A stretch of DNA of 64,000 bases from Microlunatus flavus (GCF_900110855.1 NZ_FOFA01000004.1:186001-250000), one strand, 5' to 3'. Positions 48,714 through 58,212 are shown, numbered from the stretch's first letter. The notes: generated from the letters alone by a model not told the origin. Numbers and translations: made by a program.

Positions 48714-50225
48714 ATGGCACGTCGGGCACTGGTGACCCTGTTCGCTGCGATGGTGACCGGCGTGGTCGCCGGACCGCTCGGACCCCTGACGACGTCGGGT
48801 CCGACGGCCTCGGCGGCCACGCAGCTCGCCGAGCCGTACGACTTCGACGGCGACGGCCGTCAGGACCTGGTCGCCGGCGCGCCGGGCCTGAAGGTCGGCA
48901 GCATGGGCTGGGAGGCGGGCGGCGTCGTCGTCCTGCCGACCTCCGAGGACGGGCTCGTGCCGGAGGCCCGCCTCCTGACCCAGGCGCTGCCCGAGCTCGG
49001 CGACTACGTGATCGAAGGAGGTCGCTTCGGCTCGGGGCTGACCAGCGCCGACTTCGACCGCGACGGGTACGCCGACCTGGTCGCCTGGACGCCGGTCGCC
49101 CTCGGAGCCGCCACGAGCACCAGCGTGCTCAGCATCGTGCCCGGGTCACCGAGCGGGCTCGACCTCAGCCGACTGAGCTCGCGCGGCAACCCTGACCCCG
49201 ACGACGACCTGCTCGGCCTCCGGAGCACGGTGGCGACAGGCGACTTCACCGGCGACGGCTACCCCGACCTGGCGGTCGGTACCCAGAATGACTACGTGCC
49301 CGTGGCCGGGGATCGCGGCGCGAGCGGGACCGTGCTGGTCTTCTCGGGCGGCAGCGGCGGGCTGAGCAGGAACCCGGTGCGGACGCTGCACCGCCAAGGG
49401 CTGGGCGGCGGTCACCAGGACTGGGACAGCGGCTTCGGCGCCACCCTGGGCGCGGGCGACCTGAACGGCGACGGCGTCACCGACCTCGTGGTCGGTTCCT
49501 CCGGGGCGAACGACCAGCACGCCGTCTACCCCGGCTCGGTCAGCGTCTGCCCGGGCGCCGTCGGCGGACCCGCCGGGTGCACGCGGCTCGCCCACTCCCT
49601 CGACTACGTGGACGCGGCCGCGCTCGCGGTCGGGCACGTGACCGGCTCGTCCCGGCCCGAGGTCGTCGTCGCCCTGCCCCGACCGGCGGCCGGCGCGCCA
49701 GGGTCGGTGCGCATCCTCGGGCTGAAGCCGACGGGACCTCTCGCCCTGGACCGGACGCTCGTGCTCACCCAGGCCAGCCGGGGCGTCCCGGGCGTCGACG
49801 AGCCGGACGACGCCTTCGGCAGCGCCCTCGCGCTGGCCGACCTGGACCGCGACGGACGCACCGACCTCGTCGTCGGGGCGCCCGGGGAGAACGACGGCAA
49901 GGGCCGCGTGACGATCGTCCACGGTGCCGGCGCCGGCTGGCGCACCAGGGGGAACCTGACCCTCGACCAGCACACGAGGGGCGTCCCGGGCACGGCGCAG
50001 CGCGGCGACGCCTTCGGCAGCGCCCTCGCGCTGCTCGACCACGACGGCGACGGGCGGCTGGACCTCGACGTCGGCGTCCCGGGCGAGGACGGCACCGGGC
50101 TGGTCGTGGCCCTGCGCGGAAAGGGCAAGGGCTTCACCACGAAGAAGGCGAAGACCTTCACGCTGGGCGCCCTCGGCGTCCCCGAGCCCGAGCGAGCCGG
50201 GTTCGGCGCGGTGCTCGGCGGCTGA
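48714..50225 (+). CDS. Secreted FG-GAP/VCBS repeat protein
   Basis: A 503-aa exported beta-propeller. Residues 1-34 form a Sec signal peptide (MARRALVTLFAAMVTGVVAG ... ASA). Six calcium-binding loops are visible: DFDGDGRQD, DFDRDGYAD, DFTGDGYPD, DLNGDGVTD, DLDRDGRTD and DHDGDGRLD, each followed by an LVVG-like strand, the integrin-alpha-type seven-bladed fold. No anchor or enzymatic domain is present, so it may bind an extracellular ligand or matrix. ATG 48714 has GAGGAGG upstream. It follows amaB by 71 nt but has no obvious link to lysine catabolism. Confidence 0.88.
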   Translation: MARRALVTLFAAMVTGVVAGPLGPLTTSGPTASAATQLAEPYDFDGDGRQDLVAGAPGLKVGSMGWEAGGVVVLPTSEDGLVPEARLLTQALPELGDYVIEGGRFGSGLTSADFDRDGYADLVAWTPVALGAATSTSVLSIVPGSPSGLDLSRLSSRGNPDPDDDLLGLRSTVATGDFTGDGYPDLAVGTQNDYVPVAGDRGASGTVLVFSGGSGGLSRNPVRTLHRQGLGGGHQDWDSGFGATLGAGDLNGDGVTDLVVGSSGANDQHAVYPGSVSVCPGAVGGPAGCTRLAHSLDYVDAAALAVGHVTGSSRPEVVVALPRPAAGAPGSVRILGLKPTGPLALDRTLVLTQASRGVPGVDEPDDAFGSALALADLDRDGRTDLVVGAPGENDGKGRVTIVHGAGAGWRTRGNLTLDQHTRGVPGTAQRGDAFGSALALLDHDGDGRLDLDVGVPGEDGTGLVVALRGKGKGFTTKKAKTFTLGALGVPEPERAGFGAVLGG

Positions 50226-50319
50226 CGGGCGGTCCTGCGGAACATCCCGGCGCGGAAAGGACTTGTGCGCTGGCGGAGGCCGAGGCGTCCGCCCGGTCCA
50301 CGCGCACAAGGAGCACCCC

Positions 50320-51258
50320 GTGAAGGCAGCCGTCGTCCACGACACCGAGCAGGCCCCCCGCTACGACGACTTCGCCGACCCGGTCGTGGGCGAGGGCCGC
50401 GTCGAGGCCGAGGTCCTGGCCTCCGCGGTCCACGTGATCGTGCGCACCATCGCCGCCGGGCGCCACTACAGCGCGAGCACGAAGCCGCCCTTCGTGCCCG
50501 GCCTGGACGGGGTCGTCCGGCTGCCCGACGGCCGTCGGGTGTACGCGGCCGGCGTCCAGGCCCCGTACGGCATGCTCGCCGAGCGGGTCTCGCTGCCCCA
50601 GGGCGCCGGGGTCGAGGTCCCCGAGGGGCTGTCCTCCGCAACCGCCGCCGCGCTGGTGAACCCGGCCGGCTCGTCCTGGATCCCCCTGAGCCGCATCGGC
50701 GCCGAGGGCAAGACCGTGCTCGTGGTCGGCGCGACCGGCACCTCCGGCCTGCTGGCCGTGCAGGCGGCCAAGGCCCAGGGCGCGGCCCGCGTCGTCGCCC
50801 TCGGCCGCAACGCCGAGGGGCTGGCCCGCGCGGCCGAGCTCGGCGCCGACGCCACCGTGACGCTCGCCGACGACCTCGCCGCGCCGCTGGCCGAGGCGGC
50901 CGGCCCGGACGGCGCGTACGACATCGTCCTGGACTACCTCTGGGGTCAGCCGGCGCGCGCGGTCCTCGACGCGCTGGTGGCCAACAAGGTCGACCCGCAC
51001 CGACCCGTACGGTTCGTCAACATCGGGAACCTGGCCGGCGCCGAGCTCGCCCTCCCGGCTCCGGTCATCCGCAGCAGCGCCATCGAGATCTCGGGCAACG
51101 GCATCGGCAGCTTCCCCCTCGAGCTGGCCCCGGCGGCCACGAAGGCCATGTTCGCCGCGGCGCTCGAGGGCCACCTGACCGTCGACTTCGAGGAGCACCC
51201 CCTCAGCGAGGTCGAGTCCGCCTGGGACCTCCCCGTCCGCCTCGTCCTGGTCCCGTAG
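50320..51258 (+). CDS. Quinone oxidoreductase-like medium-chain dehydrogenase
   Basis: A 312-aa zinc-free MDR protein. The N-terminal GroES-like domain (VKAAVVHDTEQAPRYDDFADP ... PFVPGLDGVVRLPDGRRVY) lacks the cysteine lobe of zinc ADHs. The cofactor motif is VLVVGATGTSGLLAVQAAKAQGA (about residues 130-152), with ALGRNAEGL after the second strand, which suits NADPH. It probably reduces quinones or enones. GTG 50320 has AAGGAG 6 nt upstream. It is the last gene of the catabolic region, convergent with pyk; the hairpins at 51317-51389 separate them. Confidence 0.88.
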   Translation: MKAAVVHDTEQAPRYDDFADPVVGEGRVEAEVLASAVHVIVRTIAAGRHYSASTKPPFVPGLDGVVRLPDGRRVYAAGVQAPYGMLAERVSLPQGAGVEVPEGLSSATAAALVNPAGSSWIPLSRIGAEGKTVLVVGATGTSGLLAVQAAKAQGAARVVALGRNAEGLARAAELGADATVTLADDLAAPLAEAAGPDGAYDIVLDYLWGQPARAVLDALVANKVDPHRPVRFVNIGNLAGAELALPAPVIRSSAIEISGNGIGSFPLELAPAATKAMFAAALEGHLTVDFEEHPLSEVESAWDLPVRLVLVP

Positions 51259-51316
51259 CCTCGCACGGGCGTCCGGCTCACACTCAGGCCTGGCCAGCCG
51301 CCCAGCTGGCTCAGGT

Positions 51317-51389
51317 TGCACGGGCTCTGCTCGTCCTGCAGATGTGGCAGAGCCCGTGCATTTCACGTTGTCGTGAAATGCACGGGCTC
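51317..51389. terminator. Competing bidirectional hairpins between the MDR gene and pyk
   Basis: Arm 51347-51360 can pair with 51317-51330 (14 bp, 16-nt loop). An overlapping arm 51350-51367 pairs with 51372-51389 (18 bp perfect, loop TTGT). The two structures exclude each other. The region lies between convergent genes, so it should end transcripts from both sides. Confidence 0.8.
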
Positions 51390-51437
51390 GGGAGCCGGAA
51401 GGCAGGAGCGTCCGGCGTAGCCCGGGCGCGAGGAGGA

Positions 51438-52853
51438 CTACAGCGGCGCCCCGATCCGGCGGACCCGGATCATGTTCGTGTGGCCGGTGACGCCGGGCGG
51501 GGAGCCGGCGACGATGATCACGAGCTCGCCCTCGGTGATCAGGCCCGACTGCGTCAGGGCCAGGTCGACCTGGCGGATCATGTCGTCGGTGTGGCCGACC
51601 ATCGGGACGAGGAAGGTCTCGACGCCCCAGGTCAGGGTGAGCTCCGCCTGCGTCTGCTCGATCGGGGTGAAGGCGAGGATCGGGATCTCGGAGCGCAGCC
51701 GCGAGAGGCGGCGGGCCGAGTCGCCCGAGTGGGTGAAGGCGACCATGAACTTGGCGCCCAGGCGGTGCGCCACCTGCTCGGCGGAGAGGGTGATGACGCC
51801 GCTGGTGGTGTGCGGGTCCCAGTCGACGTCGCTGATCTGGGTCAGCCCGTGCTTCTCGGTGTTCTCGACGATGCGGGCCATCGTCTGCACGGTGACCACG
51901 GGGTAGTCGCCCACGCTGGTCTCGCCGGAGAGCATGACCGCGTCGGCGCCGTCGAGGATCGCGTTGGCGACGTCCGAGGCCTCGGCCCGGGTCGGGCGCG
52001 GCGCGCTGATCATGGACTCGAGCATCTGGGTAGCGACGATGACGGGCTTGGCCCAGCGGCGGGCCGCGGTCACGATCTGCTTCTGGACCAGCGGCACCTC
52101 CTCCAGCGGCAGCTCGACGCCGAGGTCGCCGCGCGCGACCATGATCGCGTCGAAGGCGTCGACGATCCCGTCGAGGTTCTCGACGGCCTGCGGCTTCTCG
52201 ATCTTGGCGATGACGGGGACCCGACGGCCCTCCTCGTCCATGATCTGGTGCACGAGCTTGATGTCGTCGGCGCTGCGGACGAAGGACAGCGCCACCATGT
52301 CGACGCCGTTGCGCAGCGCCCAGCGCAGGTCGTCGGAGTCCTTCTCGCTCATGGCCGGGACGCTCATGGCCACGCCGGGCAGGTTGAGGCCCTTGTTGTT
52401 GCTGACGGGCCCGCCGACGACGACCTCGGTCACGACGTCGGTGTCGGTCACCTCGACGGCCTTGAGCGTGAGCTTGCCGTCGTCGACCAGGATCAGGTCG
52501 CCGGGCGAGACGTCGCCGGGCAGGCCCTTGTACGTCGTCCCGCACCGCTGCACGTCGCCCTGCACGTCGTCGGTCGTGATCGTGAAGCGGGCCCCGACCT
52601 CGAGCTGCTCCGGGCCGTCCGCGAACCGTCCGAGCCGGATCTTCGGCCCCTGCAGGTCGGCGAGCACGCCCACCGGCCGGCCCACGGCCTTGGCCGCGGC
52701 GCGGGTGTTCTCCAGCCGCATGAGGTGGTCGGCGTAGCCGCCGTGGCTCATGTTGAGCCGGGCCACGTCCATGCCCGCCTCGACGAGCTCGATCAAGCGC
52801 TCCGGAGCCTCCGCGGCCGGCCCGAGCGTGCACACGATGTTGGCTCTTCGCAC
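51438..52853 (-). CDS. pyk: Pyruvate kinase
   Basis: Final glycolytic enzyme, phosphoenolpyruvate + ADP to pyruvate + ATP; 471 aa. Visible motifs are ANIVCTLGPAAEAPERL at the N-terminus, LNMSHGGYADH, DLQGPKIRLG, VIAKIEKPQAVENLDGI (active-site Lys), IMVARGDLGVELP (metal-binding) and ATQMLESMI. GTG 52853 is preceded by TAGGGT (52866-52861) with 7 nt between, which makes the mRNA probably leaderless and rules out longer in-frame starts that cross the CGNR gene. In related actinobacteria pyk lies next to pdtaR; here the catabolic region separates them. Confidence 0.96.
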   Translation of the reverse strand: MRRANIVCTLGPAAEAPERLIELVEAGMDVARLNMSHGGYADHLMRLENTRAAAKAVGRPVGVLADLQGPKIRLGRFADGPEQLEVGARFTITTDDVQGDVQRCGTTYKGLPGDVSPGDLILVDDGKLTLKAVEVTDTDVVTEVVVGGPVSNNKGLNLPGVAMSVPAMSEKDSDDLRWALRNGVDMVALSFVRSADDIKLVHQIMDEEGRRVPVIAKIEKPQAVENLDGIVDAFDAIMVARGDLGVELPLEEVPLVQKQIVTAARRWAKPVIVATQMLESMISAPRPTRAEASDVANAILDGADAVMLSGETSVGDYPVVTVQTMARIVENTEKHGLTQISDVDWDPHTTSGVITLSAEQVAHRLGAKFMVAFTHSGDSARRLSRLRSEIPILAFTPIEQTQAELTLTWGVETFLVPMVGHTDDMIRQVDLALTQSGLITEGELVIIVAGSPPGVTGHTNMIRVRRIGAPL

Positions 52854-52860
52854 GCGGTCG

Positions 52861-52866
52861 ACCCTA
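52861..52866 (-). promoter_or_regulatory. -10 element of leaderless pyk
   Basis: TAGGGT on the minus strand ends 7 nt before GTG 52853. It fixes the pyk start. Confidence 0.55.
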
Positions 52867-52930
52867 GCCGACCTGAGCAGGCCCGTCGGTCGCCGTCCGG
52901 CGGCCCCGGGAACGGTTGCACAGGGCGTGC

Positions 52931-53482
52931 TCAGGCGGGTCGCCCTCGCTCGTCCGCCCGCCCGGCCCGCTTGCGGTACGCCCGCATCGACTTCTCGCGG
53001 GCGCCGCAGATCGTGCTGTGGCACCAGCGGGAGCTGTTGTTGCGCGAGTGGTCGTAGAAGGCCCAGCGGCACGAGCTGCGGCTGCAGATCTTGAGCCGCT
53101 TCCAGTCGTCGACGCGCACGGCCTCGCGGACGCCCTCGACCACGTCGGCGACGAGCCGGCCGAACGGGGTCGCCGACGTCGTCCGCAGCCGGCCGTCGAC
53201 CACCTCCACCCGGAGGGCGGCGTGGGCGACGGCGGCCTCGACGGGACCGGGAACCCGCTCGGCGTGGTCGCCCACCCAGGCGCGCAGGTCCTCGCGGAGC
53301 CGCTGGAGGCGTACGCGGTCGTCCTCCCCGGCGTCGGTGACGCCGCGCGCCCCGGCCCAGGCCGCGAACCGGGCCGCCGCGAGCTCGTCGGCCTCGGACT
53401 CGAGGTCGACGGTGTTCAGCAGGTCCTGCAGCGGCTGCAGGTGCGCCGGCGCGGGCTGGCGGCCCCCGGGCTGCTGCATCAT
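52931..53482 (-). CDS. CGNR zinc-finger regulator
   Basis: A 183-aa protein. The C-terminal CGNR finger (WKRLKICSRSSCRWAFYDHSRNNSSRWCHSTICGAREKSMRAYRKR, about residues 127-172) has the C-x4-C and C-x3-C zinc ligands and the R-N-N-S-S-R-W-C signature, with Ile-Cys-Gly in place of the CGN triad. The N-terminal 110 residues form the ABATE-type ligand-binding domain, starting LLNTVDLESEADELA. Such proteins are stress-linked regulators. ATG 53482 (a second ATG is 3 nt inside) is divergent from the ABC exporter operon 81 nt away, with an inverted repeat at 53494-53516, so it may control that exporter. Confidence 0.88.
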   Translation of the reverse strand: MMQQPGGRQPAPAHLQPLQDLLNTVDLESEADELAAARFAAWAGARGVTDAGEDDRVRLQRLREDLRAWVGDHAERVPGPVEAAVAHAALRVEVVDGRLRTTSATPFGRLVADVVEGVREAVRVDDWKRLKICSRSSCRWAFYDHSRNNSSRWCHSTICGAREKSMRAYRKRAGRADERGRPA

Positions 53483-53493
53483 GCCCCATGCTT

Positions 53494-53516
53494 ACCACCG
53501 ACAACGTTTTGGTGGT
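53494..53516. promoter_or_regulatory. Inverted repeat between the CGNR regulator and the ABC exporter
   Basis: ACCACC (53494-53499) and GGTGGT (53511-53516) flank an 11-bp AT-rich centre containing AACGTTTT. Lying in an 81-nt divergent promoter, it is a candidate binding site for the CGNR regulator. Confidence 0.45.
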
Positions 53517-53563
53517 TAGATGCCGAGCACGACGGGTCGACGGGGACCGGCAAGGAGGTCGAG

Positions 53564-56500
53564 GTGGGCGAGCTGGCGCTGGCCTGGGCGGGGCTGCGGC
53601 ACCGGCCCGGCTCGTGGCTCCTGCTGGCCCTGGGCGCCGCGCTCGCCGCGGTGATGCCGCTCGCCGCCGTCGGGCTCCAGGAGCGCGCCGCCGTCGGCGC
53701 GGTGGAGCAGGCGGTCGCCGCCGTGCCCGACGCGTCGCGCGGGGTCCTCGCGGTGACCTCCCGGGACCTGCGCGGCCCCGAGCTGACCGGGGTCTCGGGC
53801 CGGGTGCAGGCCGGGTTCGCCGACGCCGGGCTGCTCGCCCCGACACGGGCCCTCGCGTTCCGGGCCCTCTCGCTGCAGGGCACCGACACCACCGTCGCCG
53901 CGCTCGACCCGCTCGCCGACGAGGTCGCCCTCGCCTCCGGGCGACTGCCGGCGTCCTGCGCCCCGACCGCGTGCGAGGTGCTCGCGGTGAGCAGCGGCGG
54001 CGTCGCCGACGCGGACCTCGCCGCGCTGACCGGGCCGGCGCGCGGCCTGGGCCTGGTCGTCACCGGGACCGCCACCCTCCGCGAACCCCTGCTCGTCGGC
54101 CTGGGCCTCGTCGCCCCGGGCCAGCCGCTGCTCCTCGGCGCCGACCCCGGCGCGATGGCCGACCTCGAGGGGTTGACGCTCTACGGACGCAACCTCGCCT
54201 GGTTCGCCCCCCTCGACCCCGCCGTCGTGGCGACCCGCGGCGCCGACCGGCTCGCCGGCTCGCTCGACCGGCTCTCCGCCGAGGTCGGCCTGGTCTCCGG
54301 TCCCCTGAACCTCGTCTGGCCCGACGCCGCCGTCCTCGACGCGGCCGCGCGCGGCCAGGACTCCGCCGGCAGGTTCGCCGTGCTGGGCGTCGGGGCGGGC
54401 GCCCTCCAGCTCGGCTTCTGCCTCGTGCTCGCCGCGGGCCGCCGACCCTCGGCCCGCCAGCACGGGACCCTCCTCGGCCGCCGCGGCGCCCGGCCCGCGC
54501 AGGTGCTCGCCGTCGCCGCGCTCCAGGCCGGGATCGCGGTGCTGGCCGGCGTCGTCGTGGGCGTGCTCGGCGGCCTCGGTGTCGTGCTCGCGCTCGGCGG
54601 CGCCTCGAGCGTGGCCGGCGCGTCCGCGGCGCTGGGGCGCGCGTGGCCGGTCGTGCTCGGTCTGGGCGTGGCGGCGGTCCTCGGCAGCCTGGCGGTCGCC
54701 GTGGGCCCGACGGTGCGGCCGCGCACCGTGCGCCTCGGGCTCGTCGCGATGGTCGTCGTCGCCGGCGGGCTCGCCCTGCTCGCCCTCGTCCGCCCGACCT
54801 CCGACCCGCGCGCGCCGCTGCCGGTCGCCGCCCTCGTCGCGCTCACGCTCGCCGTCGGGCTCGTCGCCGCGCTCCTGTGGACCCCGGTCGTCGCGCTCCT
54901 GGGACGGACGGGCGGTGCCGTGCGCCACCCGGGGCGCCGGCCGCTCCACCGCATCACGCTCCTCGCCGCCCGCCGGCCCCTCCTGCCCAGCCTGACGGCG
55001 GGCTTCCTCGCGGCCACGCTGGCCACCGCCCTGCTGGCCGGCTCCTGGTCGGAGTCGACGCGCCGCTCGGCCGAGGACCGGGCCGCGGCGGCCGTACCGC
55101 TGGACGTCCGTGTCTCGCCCGGCACCCAGGTCCCGCTGCCCGCGACGGTCGTGGACGCGCAGCGGCTGACGTCGGTCTCCCCCGAGGTCGTCGTCTCGGG
55201 GGTCACGAGCACCACCGTGGGCGCCTTCGCCGGCAGCAGCGGCGCGGTGTCCCTCCCGCTCGCCGGCGTCGACCCCGCCGTGCTGCCGCTGGTGCACCGC
55301 TGGCCGACGGTCACGGGCAGCGACGTCGGCGCCGCCGAGCTGGCCGCGCGGCTGCGGACGTCCGCGCCACCACCCGACGGCCCGACGGTGCCGGCCGGCA
55401 CGCGACGGCTGGTCCTCGACGTCCGCGGCCTCGACCCCGACGTCACGCTGGGCGTCTGGCTCGCGGGGCCGGACGGCCAGGAGCGCCAGGCGCGCCTGCT
55501 GCAGCAAGGTCCGGACGAGGCGTACGCCGACCTCCCGGGAGGACCCGCCCAGACCGTGCGGGCCCTGGAGATCGGCGAGTCGGCCGACCACATCACCCAC
55601 CGCCAGCACGGCATCGGCGAGGGCAGCACCGACCGGCAGCTGCCGGCCGGGACGTTGCGGTTCGGCGGCGTGCGGGCCGACCGGCACGCCCTGCCGTGGT
55701 CCTGGGCGGGCTGGGGCGCGGACTCCGTCGACGTACGGGCGGACGGGCAGGGGGCGCTCTCCGCGCGCTACCAGATCCGCGACGCCCGCGCGGTGCTCCA
55801 GCCCGGATGGCTGCCCCGCGAGCGGCGCCCGGTGCTGCCGGTCGCCGTCGACCCCGTCACCGCCGCGCGTGCCGGCAGCCGGGGCACCCTCGGCGTGACG
55901 GTCAACCAGACGACCGTGCCCGTCCGCGTCGTCGCCGTGCTGCCCCGGATGCCCACCCTGGGCGAACGCTTCGTGCTGGCCGACCGGGCGGCCGTGTCCG
56001 CGCTCGTCGACGCGCAGGCGCCGGGCACGGCGCCCGTGCTGCAGGTCTGGGTCTCCGCCCCGGGCGAGAGCCGCGCCGGGGTCCGCGACGCGCTCGCCGC
56101 GACGGCGTCGGGAGCGACGGTGTCGGACCGCGTCGACCTCGCCCGGACCTTCGCGGCCGACCCGGTGACCCGCGGCTTCGTCGCGCTGCTGGGCACGGCG
56201 GGCGCGGTGGCGTTCCTGCTCGCGCTGGTCGCCGTGGTCGGCGGACTGCGTGGCGAGCGCGAGACGGCGGCGGCGGACCTGTTCGCGCTCGAGGTCGACG
56301 GGGTCGTCCCGGCCTCGCTGCGCCGGGTGCTGCTCGCCCGGGCCGGACTGGTGCTCGCGGTCGGCCTGCCGGTGGGCGTGCTGGGCGGGGTCGGGCTGGC
56401 GCTCGCCACCGCCCGCCTGCTCGCCACCGGGCCGGACGGCCGGCCCCTGTCGCCGCCGCTGCACATCGTCCTCCTCTCGGGCCCCACCGGCCTGGTGCTG

Positions 56501-56599
56501 CTGCTGGCGGTCGCCGGGCCCGTGCTCGCCGCCCTGGTCACCGCCGGCCTCACCCTCCGCGAGCCCCGCCTCGCCCCTCCCGAGCTGGACCTGCGGTGA
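53564..56599 (+). CDS. FtsX-family ABC transporter permease
   Basis: A 1,011-aa membrane protein of the MacB/FtsX type, with about ten transmembrane helices. An N-terminal helix (GSWLLLALGAALAAVMPLAAVGL, residues 17-39) is followed by a 250-residue extracytoplasmic domain, a cluster of helices near 285-475, a second large soluble domain (about 520-830), and a final helix bundle (870-1000). Such permeases do not pump small molecules through a channel but act mechanically on lipoproteins, peptides or the wall. GTG 53564 has AAGGAGG 5 nt upstream. The stop overlaps the ATPase GTG by 4 nt. Confidence 0.85.
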   Translation: MGELALAWAGLRHRPGSWLLLALGAALAAVMPLAAVGLQERAAVGAVEQAVAAVPDASRGVLAVTSRDLRGPELTGVSGRVQAGFADAGLLAPTRALAFRALSLQGTDTTVAALDPLADEVALASGRLPASCAPTACEVLAVSSGGVADADLAALTGPARGLGLVVTGTATLREPLLVGLGLVAPGQPLLLGADPGAMADLEGLTLYGRNLAWFAPLDPAVVATRGADRLAGSLDRLSAEVGLVSGPLNLVWPDAAVLDAAARGQDSAGRFAVLGVGAGALQLGFCLVLAAGRRPSARQHGTLLGRRGARPAQVLAVAALQAGIAVLAGVVVGVLGGLGVVLALGGASSVAGASAALGRAWPVVLGLGVAAVLGSLAVAVGPTVRPRTVRLGLVAMVVVAGGLALLALVRPTSDPRAPLPVAALVALTLAVGLVAALLWTPVVALLGRTGGAVRHPGRRPLHRITLLAARRPLLPSLTAGFLAATLATALLAGSWSESTRRSAEDRAAAAVPLDVRVSPGTQVPLPATVVDAQRLTSVSPEVVVSGVTSTTVGAFAGSSGAVSLPLAGVDPAVLPLVHRWPTVTGSDVGAAELAARLRTSAPPPDGPTVPAGTRRLVLDVRGLDPDVTLGVWLAGPDGQERQARLLQQGPDEAYADLPGGPAQTVRALEIGESADHITHRQHGIGEGSTDRQLPAGTLRFGGVRADRHALPWSWAGWGADSVDVRADGQGALSARYQIRDARAVLQPGWLPRERRPVLPVAVDPVTAARAGSRGTLGVTVNQTTVPVRVVAVLPRMPTLGERFVLADRAAVSALVDAQAPGTAPVLQVWVSAPGESRAGVRDALAATASGATVSDRVDLARTFAADPVTRGFVALLGTAGAVAFLLALVAVVGGLRGERETAAADLFALEVDGVVPASLRRVLLARAGLVLAVGLPVGVLGGVGLALATARLLATGPDGRPLSPPLHIVLLSGPTGLVLLLAVAGPVLAALVTAGLTLREPRLAPPELDLR

Positions 56600-58212
56600 G
56601 CGCGCAGCCCGAGCGCGGCCGCGCGGTCGTCACGGTCACCGACGTCTTCGTCGCCTACCGCAGCGGCGCGGAACCCGTCATGGCCCTGCGCGGCGCGGAC
56701 CTCACGCTGGCGCCCGGGGAACGGCTCCTGGTCGCCGGGCCGAACGGGTCGGGCAAGTCGACGCTGCTGCGCGTGGTCACGGGCGACCAGCCGGTCCTCG
56801 CCGGGCGGGTCGAGGTCGGCGGGACCGCCGTGCACGCGATGGACGAGGCCGCCCGCCGGCGCTGGCGCAGCACGGCGCTCGGCTTCGTCGACCAGCACGC
56901 GCGCCGCAACCTGCTGCCCGAGCTCGACGTGCGCGACAACGTCGCCCTGCAGCTGCGGCTCACCGGTACGCGTGCCGCGGCGGCGCGGGCGCGGGCGGAA
57001 GCGACGCTCGAGCGGCTGGGCCTCGCCCGTCTGGCCTCGTCCGACGTGCGCCGGCTCTCCGGCGGCGAGGCGCAGCGGGTCGCGCTGTGCGCCGCCGTGG
57101 CGCACGGTCCGGCGCTGGTGCTCGCCGACGAACCCACCGGGGAGCTGGACGACGACGCCGCCCGGGAGGTCTTCGGGCTGCTGGAGGCCGTGGCCGCCGA
57201 CGGGACGGGGGTGGTCCTCGTGAGCCACGACCCGCGCTCCCACGGCTTCGTCGACCGGGCCGTCCGGCTGCGCGACGGGCGCCTCGCCGAGGAGTGGGTG
57301 CCCCGGCACGGCGAGACGGTCGCCCCCGACCTCGTCGCCGACAGCCGCGGCTGGGTGCGCCTGCCCGCCGAGCTCGTCGGCGGCGCACCGCGGCGGGCGA
57401 GCTGGCGGGCGCGCGGCGACGGCGGGTCGCTCGTGCTCCAGCCCCGCACGCCACCGGCACCGGTCGTCCCCGCAACCCCGGGCCCCAGACCGCTGACGGC
57501 GCCGGCCGCTGCCACGGACGAGTGCCCGCTGGTCGCGCTCGCGGACGTACGGGCGGGGTACGGCGAGCGGTGGCTGCTCGACGGACTGGACCTCCAGCTC
57601 GCCCCCGGATCGTGGACCACGGTGCGCGGCCCCTCGGGCAGCGGCAAGACCACCCTGCTGACGCTGGTCACCGGCCTGGCCGACCCCGTAGCGGGCCGGG
57701 TGGAGGTCGGCGGAACGTCCTGGGCCGGGCTCGACCGTCCGGCGCGGGCCGCGCACCGGCGCACCTGGCTGGCGTACGCGCTGCAGCGCGCGAACCTCGT
57801 CGAGACGATGACCGTGGCCGAGAACGTCGCCCTCGCGGCCGCCCTGCGCGGGCGGGACGTCGAGGCGGACGAGGTCACCGACCTCCTCGACCGGCTCGGC
57901 CTGCGCGCCCAGCTCCGGACCCCGGCGGGCGTGCTCTCCGGCGGCGAGCGCCAGCGCGCCTCGCTCGCCCGGGTCCTGGTCTCGGCGGCACCGGTGCTCG
58001 TGCTCGACGAGCCGACGTCGCAGCAGGACGAGGCGTCGGCCTCCCGCGTCGTGGCCGCGCTCGCCGACGCGACGGCCCGCGGTGCGGCGGTCCTGGTCGC
58101 CTCGCACGACCCGGTGGTGCTCGACCGCGCCACGGCGACGGTCCGGCTCGGAGCAGGCCCGGCTCAGGCCTCGGAGACGATCGCCAGCGCGCGGGCGAGG
58201 TCGGCCGGGTAG
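56596..58212 (+). CDS. ABC transporter ATPase with two fused nucleotide-binding domains
   Basis: A 538-aa protein holding two complete LolD/MacB-type ATPase domains. Domain 1 has Walker [10 protein letters not shown], signature LSGGEAQR, Walker [10 protein letters not shown] and H-loop SHDPRS; domain 2 has [25 protein letters not shown] and SHDPVV. A Pro/Ala-rich linker joins them (about residues 275-310). FtsX-type systems normally use a homodimer of a 230-aa ATPase, so a fused pair is unusual. GTG 56596 overlaps the permease stop. Its 3' end overlaps the convergent rluD 3' end by 49 nt (58164-58212). Confidence 0.88.
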   Translation: MSAQPERGRAVVTVTDVFVAYRSGAEPVMALRGADLTLAPGERLLVAGPNGSGKSTLLRVVTGDQPVLAGRVEVGGTAVHAMDEAARRRWRSTALGFVDQHARRNLLPELDVRDNVALQLRLTGTRAAAARARAEATLERLGLARLASSDVRRLSGGEAQRVALCAAVAHGPALVLADEPTGELDDDAAREVFGLLEAVAADGTGVVLVSHDPRSHGFVDRAVRLRDGRLAEEWVPRHGETVAPDLVADSRGWVRLPAELVGGAPRRASWRARGDGGSLVLQPRTPPAPVVPATPGPRPLTAPAAATDECPLVALADVRAGYGERWLLDGLDLQLAPGSWTTVRGPSGSGKTTLLTLVTGLADPVAGRVEVGGTSWAGLDRPARAAHRRTWLAYALQRANLVETMTVAENVALAAALRGRDVEADEVTDLLDRLGLRAQLRTPAGVLSGGERQRASLARVLVSAAPVLVLDEPTSQQDEASASRVVAALADATARGAAVLVASHDPVVLDRATATVRLGAGPAQASETIASARARSAG

